Part shown: piece by piece, positions 56,501-64,000 of the stretch | How the letters are laid out: the number at the start of each line of letters is the position of its first letter | How positions within the stretch are numbered: position 1 is the first letter of the stretch | Source of the DNA: Pleodorina starrii | Lineage: Eukaryota > Chlorophyta > Chlorophyceae > Chlamydomonadales > Volvocaceae | Length of the DNA stretch: 64,000 bases | Direction of reading: 5' to 3' | NCBI GenBank assembly: GCA_030267565.1 | Contig: BRXU01000042.1 | Span: 775,001-839,000 of the forward strand | Translations under genes and position numbers: made by a program | Notes under the pieces: generated by a model | Database searches by the model: none | What the model saw: only the letters and a program-made list of their open reading frames with translations | What the model was told of the DNA's origin: nothing

Positions 56501-59440
56501 TGACGGGCGCTGCTGGGAATAGTGGAGCGGCTGACTCGCTCGCGCTGGGGAGCCTGTCGGGGAGGGGAATACAGAGAAATCCGCAGCGGAGAAGGAGACG
56601 GCGTTAGGGGAGGGGAGGGGAGGGGAGGGCAGGGGATTTGAAACAGGGGAGGGCATGTGGAGTGAGGAGTGCTCGTGGATGTCGGGGCGGGGAAGGGGGA
56701 GAGGGTGGGGTATGGAGGGGCAACGGCGGGAGGGGATCGGGGGGGGGAGGCAGGTGAGGTGCGGGGGTGGGTAATGGAAAGGGGCGGGATGGGGAATGGG
56801 GTGGGAGGGATGGGAAAGGATTGGGAGAGGAGGGAAGGTGGTGGGTTTGTGGAGGCGCGGGGCAAGGGGGGGGTTTGAGCAGCAGGTTGGTTGTGACCCA
56901 TGGGCAAAAAAGGGAAGGGCGCTGCGACCGATGCGGGAAGGGTTGGTTGGGCGATTGCCAGGAGTGTGAGTGCGTGGTGGACGGCGTGGTAGACAGAGGC
57001 GCCAGGCTGTTGGTTGGGCGGTCGCCAGGAGTGGCGCGAGCGCGGGAGGGCGTTTGCGGGGGCCCGACCCAGCTCGGCCCGACCCGGGGGCCAACACGGG
57101 CAGCGACAGGTCCGGGGCAGCGGCCGGCACGAGTCGACCAGATGACCCGTCATTCGTTATTGAGATGCATACTTGCTTCAGATGAAATGTGAAGGCGCGA
57201 TAGCTGCGGCTAGACAGCAAGCATGGATAGCTCTTTCGAAGACTTGTTCGGCCACCGCGGGGTTGTCACGCAACATTGAGCAGATATTTGCATAGTGGCA
57301 AATTGCCGCTATGGATTTACATCACGAGATCACATTTTAAAAGTGGTTCGCCCGCCCCTGACGGTACCTGGTGAGGCGCAGGGTTATTAAGCCGCGTCCT
57401 GGCTTTATCCTGGAGCGTTTGCTGTATCTGCTCCTGCCCATAGGCTTTACCCTTTTCAAGCGTCATTTTTCCTCAGCCGTTCAGCACACCGCGGCCAGGC
57501 TTCCCGACAAGTATCACGCCTCTTGACTAATTCGTAGGAGACGGATAAATCATCGACACGATGTGACAGGTTACAGTATTCCTGCAGCGTCTGCAACGCA
57601 GTGTAGCGGTTTCCTTGTCCATGTCTGTAAAGCTAATGCCTACTTAACCAAATTGTAAAGCATGATGCCTACATAGAGAAGCATAAAGCGTAAGCGATCG
57701 ACTGTGTCTCAGCAGGTCTCTCACAAGGCCGATGCCGTACTTCGAAGTACCTTACCTCCATTCGTTCAACGCTTTGTATTCAGATACCCATATGCTCTAT
57801 AACTGTATCGTCGAATGACGTTCATCTTATGGAAAGTGATAGATGTAGTCGACCGGCGGTTTCAGTCATTACAAGGTTGCAACAGACGCCAGCGTCAAAC
57901 GGCACTGTGCTCTGGTGCAATTCATATCGTTATAATGTTCAAGCGTTGAATTGTAGACTTGGGCGGCCGGGAGAGAGCCCTTGGAGTGCGAACCCCGGAC
58001 AAATGTCGGTTTCAGTCCTGGACTTGGGGCAAGCCCCGGGAGCATGACCACATCAAGCGTATCAAAATATGTGCCGGCACTGATTATGGCACGGAAACTG
58101 TGCTGCACAGCGCCCGTGTCGTGACCCGCGGCCCTCCGCACCGTCGTGAGTCCGTCACAAGGATCGGCCACTTCAATACTTTGGCACCGCGTTGCATGGC
58201 GAAGGCAACACCCCCCTACTGCGCGCCTACGACCCGGTTTCGGCGCGCCGTCTGCAGCCCCCTCTTTCGAAAAAATCCGTGCACCCAAACAGGCTGAACC
58301 GGTGCCGTGAAAAACACGCACGGCCCCGTGTGTCATCAGGCCGCCTATTTTCTCCTCCTTCGCCCTGCTGTTCCGCAGCCAGCCATGGCAGGAGCCACGC
58401 ATTCCATACCGCATTCACGCGCCACTGCTGCTCCTTACCGACCTTTCCCTGCCATCCCCCCAAATAGGTGCTGCCGTACGTAACAACCGCCGAACGCCGA
58501 ACCTCAGTCGTGTGTCCGCTTATTATGTCATCCTTGCCGCAACGGGGGACACCGAGCGAGCAAAACATGTTAGCTCAAATCCCCGCCCCATCCCCCTCCT
58601 CGTCCTCCCGCTCGTTTGAAGGAGGCCGTCGCTTCCCTCACCGCCCTCCGGCCGCTGGCCCCGACCTAGGCACCTTTGAACAGATCAACACATACATGGA
58701 TCCCCACATGCCCCCATGCGCTCAGCGTCCATCAGTCTGCATTACCGTCCATCCACCAACAGCTACACTTGACACGCAGGGCGCCTCAAAGCCTGCCACG
58801 CACCTCGAGCCTACTGCTGCGTGCAGTGCACGAAGCGCCAGCTGGCCCGTTGGCTCTACTCCTCCGAAGACTGGAACCCCGCACTGAAACACCCAACGCC
58901 ACGCATTACGTAATTTTGGATGAGCACTGCCGGGAACGCCCGGAATGCCGGGAATGCCCGGAATGCAATGCCCGGAATGCCGGGAATGCCGAGAACGCCC
59001 GGAATGCCCAGAATGCCGGGAACGCCCGGGGGCACACCTCCCCGGAATGTCCCAGGGACAGCTAGCCCAGCAGCGGCGGGCAGCGAGCATAGCACCGCCA
59101 AGGTCACCGCATGTTGCTGGCTGACTGACTGACTGACTGGCTGGCTGGTGCGGTGGCCGCACCCGCCCTGTGCGCGGCCCCTCAGCAGCGGTCCAGCTCC
59201 ATCACTGTGTGTTCGACTCAGCAGCGTGCTCGGCGGGGTAGGTAGGAGCGCCAAGCAAGCACGCATGCCATCGCCATCGCCAGTACCACAGTGCGACCTT
59301 ACCTTCTTGCCGCCCACCAGCCTAACCCTGGGTGGCGATGCGGTCACAGCGGCAGCACGTTGCGGCAACGCAGCAGCACCTGCGGCGGCTGAAGGGGCAG
59401 GCTGCCCCGGCGACCTACCCCGCCGCGCCGGGTAGGCCAT
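35597..59440 (-). CDS. Giant von Willebrand A-domain coiled-coil protein (VWA3-like, probably ciliary), 26 exons
   Basis: Exons in order: 59440-59303, 56553-56332, 54519-54433, 53519-53220, 52692-52651, 52168-52043, 51721-51583, 51299-50542, 49835-49565, 49207-49028, 48594-48262, 47976-47687, 47223-47053, 46808-46737, 46394-45387, 45056-44796, 43819-43697, 41171-41040, 40623-40468, 40032-39943, 39569-39417, 39081-38965, 38205-38086, 37857-37690, 37438-36593, 35749-35597. The sum is 6456 nt, 2151 residues; every phase agrees. Exon 1 is the weakest. Residues of about 665-865 form a von Willebrand A domain with a full metal site: DVSGTM, GQTNL and LSDG. Residues 866-1043 and 1380-1819 are charged, Glu/Arg-rich coiled coils, mostly one per small phase-0 exon. 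Three long Ala/Gly/Ser/Pro exons (8, 15, 25) repeat an RPxSA motif. The layout recalls VWA3A/VWA3B proteins linked to cilia, which are about half this length; function here is inferred. Confidence 0.82.
36165..36238 (+). repeat. GGATCTGATCTGGGTC tandem repeat
   Basis: Four to five 16-bp units in the last intron of the VWA gene. Confidence 0.85.
38377..38575 (+). repeat. 20-bp tandem repeat, ten copies
   Basis: Ten nearly identical copies of CTGGCTGACCGCCCGCGAGT in the VWA intron between exons 22 and 23. Period 20 keeps several frames open, which creates false repeat proteins. Confidence 0.97.
39132..39166 (+). repeat. Dispersed GATACCGCAGCGG motif, VWA intron copy
   Basis: AAAGATAATACCGCAGCGG followed by AGACGGAGAC, in the intron between VWA exons 21 and 22. 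Confidence 0.8.
39814..39852 (-). repeat. Dispersed GATACCGCAGCGG motif, reverse copy
   Basis: On the minus strand it reads AAAAAGATACCGCAGCGAAG, then GGACGGAGGCGGCGCTAACG. It lies in the intron between VWA exons 20 and 21. Confidence 0.8.
41491..41522 (-). repeat. Dispersed GATACCGCAGCGG motif next to the direct-repeat element
   Basis: On the minus strand it reads GGTAAAAAATGATACCGCAG, then CGGAGACGGAG, the same as the copy at 23616. It ends four bases before the left terminal repeat at 41527. Confidence 0.85.
41527..42180. repeat. Left terminal direct repeat of the 2.15-kb element
   Basis: 654 bp, offset by exactly 1496 bases from its partner. It includes a 103-codon ORF present in both copies that has no recognised domain. 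Confidence 0.9.
43023..43676. repeat. Right terminal direct repeat of the 2.15-kb element
   Basis: Same 654 bp as 41527-42180. It ends 20 bases before the low boundary of VWA exon 17 at 43697. Confidence 0.9.
44289..44696 (+). mobile_element. tRNA-derived SINE
   Basis: About 408 bp. The head resembles a tRNA: GGCACTGAATTGGTGACC, then GAGATCACC and a B-box-like AGTTCGATCCC at 44340-44350. The tail is a (TTTC)n run. It is flanked by an 18-bp target-site duplication with one mismatch: TTCCCTCCCATGCATCCC at 44271-44288 and TTCCCTCCCATGCGTCCC at 44697-44714. It lies in the VWA intron between exons 16 and 17, antisense to that gene. It has no protein and would depend on an L1-type reverse transcriptase. 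Confidence 0.85.
49855..50018 (+). repeat. TGTGTG-TTTTGGGGG compound repeat
   Basis: GT dinucleotide runs alternate with TTTTGGGGG and TTTTGGAT blocks in the VWA intron between exons 8 and 9. Confidence 0.9.
50051..50092 (+). repeat. Dispersed GATACCGCAGCGG motif, VWA intron copy
   Basis: AAATACCGCAGCGGAGGAAC, then GGAGGCGACGTTAGCG. It keeps the right-hand GTTAGCG part of the motif. Confidence 0.8.
53730..53780 (+). repeat. Dispersed GATACCGCAGCGG motif, longest copy
   Basis: GGGTAAAAATAAGTTACCGC, AGCGGAGACGG, then ATACGGCGTTAGCG. It has both the left AAAAA part and the right GTTAGCG part and lies between VWA exons 3 and 4. Confidence 0.85.
54907..55045 (+). repeat. GCCTGCC/GGCTGGCT simple repeat cluster
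   Basis: Tetranucleotide-type runs (GCCC, CCTG, GGCT, CTGC) in VWA intron 2. Confidence 0.7.
56150..56292 (-). repeat. Local tandem of a GATACCGCA-related unit
   Basis: On the minus strand, four to five diverged units of about 33 bp contain GGGAAGATACCGCAAGAAAC-like cores. They lie just downstream of VWA exon 2, in intron 2, and share GATACCGCA with the dispersed motif. Confidence 0.6.
56571..56610 (+). repeat. Dispersed GATACCGCAGCGG motif next to VWA exon 2
   Basis: GAGAAATCCGCAGCGGAGAA, then GGAGACGGCGTTAGG, 18 bases upstream of the exon 2 acceptor of the minus-strand gene. It is therefore close to the branch-point region. Confidence 0.75.
58927..59036 (+). repeat. 9-bp satellite (CCGGGAATG / CCCGGAATG)
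   Basis: About 12 copies of a 9-bp unit that alternates CCGGGAATG, CCCGGAATG and AACG variants. Confidence 0.9.
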
Positions 59441-60591
59441 GCATGCAGCGGCCGCCTGGTGTGATCTAACTGGGTACGTAGGGTCGACACCGCATGCTGG
59501 GGCTGACCTACCTGGGGCATCGATCGCACATTCGGGGCTGCCCGGTCGATTGATGACGCTTTATTCGGGCGGGCGGCTGCTGGTGGGAGACGATGGTGCC
59601 CGGCGCGGGCGAATGGAAGAAAAACAATGTACGACTTCAGGTGGAAAGCATAAGGCCCAGCCATCCAATGAGACACTGAACAACAGGGTTCGAGAATCAG
59701 ACGCGGAGGGGTTCGCGGAAAGCGCTCTGAGGAACGGGCAGCTAGCCCGATCGGAGAGCGACGCAGGGCTGACGTAGGGCCGACGAAAGCGCGGCTGAGG
59801 CAGCGAGGACCTGCGAGGACGCTGGGCATTGAAATAGTATGTGTATGCCTGTATTGGCACGGCAAGAGGCGCTTTATCGATGCCGTTAGTTGTACGTTAA
59901 CGGGAGCGCTACAACATGCGCCCGCCCGAGTTATTGTCCGAATTATTTAGACAGTGGGACGAGACCAAAGAGGGAGTTGCTGCTTACTCCCAAGCCGTCA
60001 TCATGCTCGGTCATCGAATGTGAGTGTGCCCACTCTTGCTATATGCCCGACGACTTCTCCTTATGCCATCACTTATTACTGCTTATTAAGACCTTGGACC
60101 ATGAAGGATAAGGTCTCATGAACCACGTTAAACAACAGAAATCAACGGTTGCAGACGGTGCCTAATCAGGGCACCCGGCACGGCACACTCGCCATCGGCG
60201 AATCGGCCGTGCAGCTTCTACGTCGCTATGAACAGAACGGCTAACCAACCCGGCCTACGGGGGCTGCAAAACTGCAATAGAATTATCGTGGAACCTAACC
60301 CTTGCCGCATTTTATGTCACACAATGACATAAGCTTCCGTCTGGTCCAACTTCGCAGTGCACCTTGGATCCGGTGGCCGCCCGTTGACGCGGGGGACCCG
60401 TACGACTGTTTGATTACTATTGATACGCGCGTACTCCTCCAAGAACACACATAATTTGCTCATTTCAGTTTTATAAGTTGAGATATTTTACGTTTTGGAA
60501 CAACTCCAAAAGCTCAGCCACGATCGAATGCACCTACGCACGCCTACCAGTTACTGCTGAGCATTATTGCATTCCTTTAACTGCTGACAGT
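59441..60591. other. Divergent promoter region between the VWA and pherophorin-like genes
   Basis: About 1.15 kb without coding sequence. It holds an inverted repeat ATGTCA-CACAA-TGACAT at about 60312-60328 and a TATA-like box at 60471. Its composition is much less GC-rich than that of the genes. Confidence 0.5.
60471..60477 (+). promoter_or_regulatory. TATA-like box of the pherophorin-like gene
   Basis: TTATAAG 115 bp before the start codon, a plausible distance for a leader of 80-90 nt. Confidence 0.4.
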
Positions 60592-63899
<3,308 letters not shown>

Positions 63900-64000
63900 G
63901 TGAGCTTCTAAGCTAGCGCCTGAGGGGGGGGAGAGGTGGGGAGGATAGGGAGAGAGAGTGTGGATGTGCGGACGGGGCGCGCGGTGGGTTGGATTGGGTT
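63900..64000. other. Intron at the right edge
   Basis: It begins with the donor GTGAGC after exon 6 of the pherophorin-like gene. No further exon is visible before the window ends. Confidence 0.7.

Larger units (their letters stand above)
56554..59302. other. Proposed first intron of the VWA gene
   Basis: No exon supported inside. Positions 57180-58450 have lower GC and look intergenic, so a different upstream exon or promoter for the VWA gene is possible. A 9-bp satellite is listed separately. Confidence 0.4.

Noticed and set aside
56299..57220. Pro-rich minus-strand ORFs extending upstream of VWA exon 2
   Set aside because: Only the part from 56553 down has coding character; above it the frame runs through C-rich intron sequence with a good CAG acceptor at the boundary.

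Overview
This 64 kb window is nuclear DNA of a volvocine green alga (Chlamydomonas/Gonium/Eudorina/Volvox type). The reasons are very GC-rich coding sequence cut into many small exons, introns full of GC-rich satellites, TGTAA-type poly(A) signals, a pherophorin-family extracellular matrix gene, the photosystem II assembly factor PSB27, and algal-style retroelements. I rebuilt five spliced genes by following exon frames and splice phases; every internal junction listed keeps frame.

Layout. Positions 310-7543 (+) hold the 3' part of a P5B-type transport ATPase. Positions 8106-13413 hold a complete L1-like non-LTR retrotransposon with two ORFs, a 48-copy octamer array at its 5' end and a 16-bp target-site duplication. 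It sits at the stop codon of an opposite-strand, intronless membrane-protein ORF (13398-14566, -) that also carries a one-base frame break. Positions 16531-23163 (+) hold an 11-exon lipid kinase of the bacterial YegS type with an added C-terminal membrane segment. Positions 23164-31306 have no gene I can support but several satellites. Positions 31307-33542 (+) hold a six-exon PSB27 gene. Positions 35597 to about 59440 (-) hold a 26-exon gene for a protein of about 2151 residues with one von Willebrand A domain, many coiled-coil exons and repeated RPxSA motifs; it resembles VWA3-type ciliary proteins. Its introns carry a SINE, a 2.15-kb element with identical 654-bp terminal direct repeats, and many copies of a short dispersed motif. 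Positions 60592-63899 (+) hold the 5' part of a pherophorin-like secreted glycoprotein gene that runs off the window.

The genes do not form an operon or one pathway: this is ordinary nuclear gene order (ion/polyamine transport, lipid phosphorylation, photosystem II assembly, probable flagellar structure, extracellular matrix). The most unusual things are in the non-coding and mobile DNA: the L1 copy with its octamer leader and a 15-nt complement between its ORF junction and 3' UTR, the dispersed GATACCGCAGCGG intronic motif, a GACCC-NN-GGGTC palindrome family that also occurs inside a coding exon of the kinase, and the terminal-direct-repeat element.
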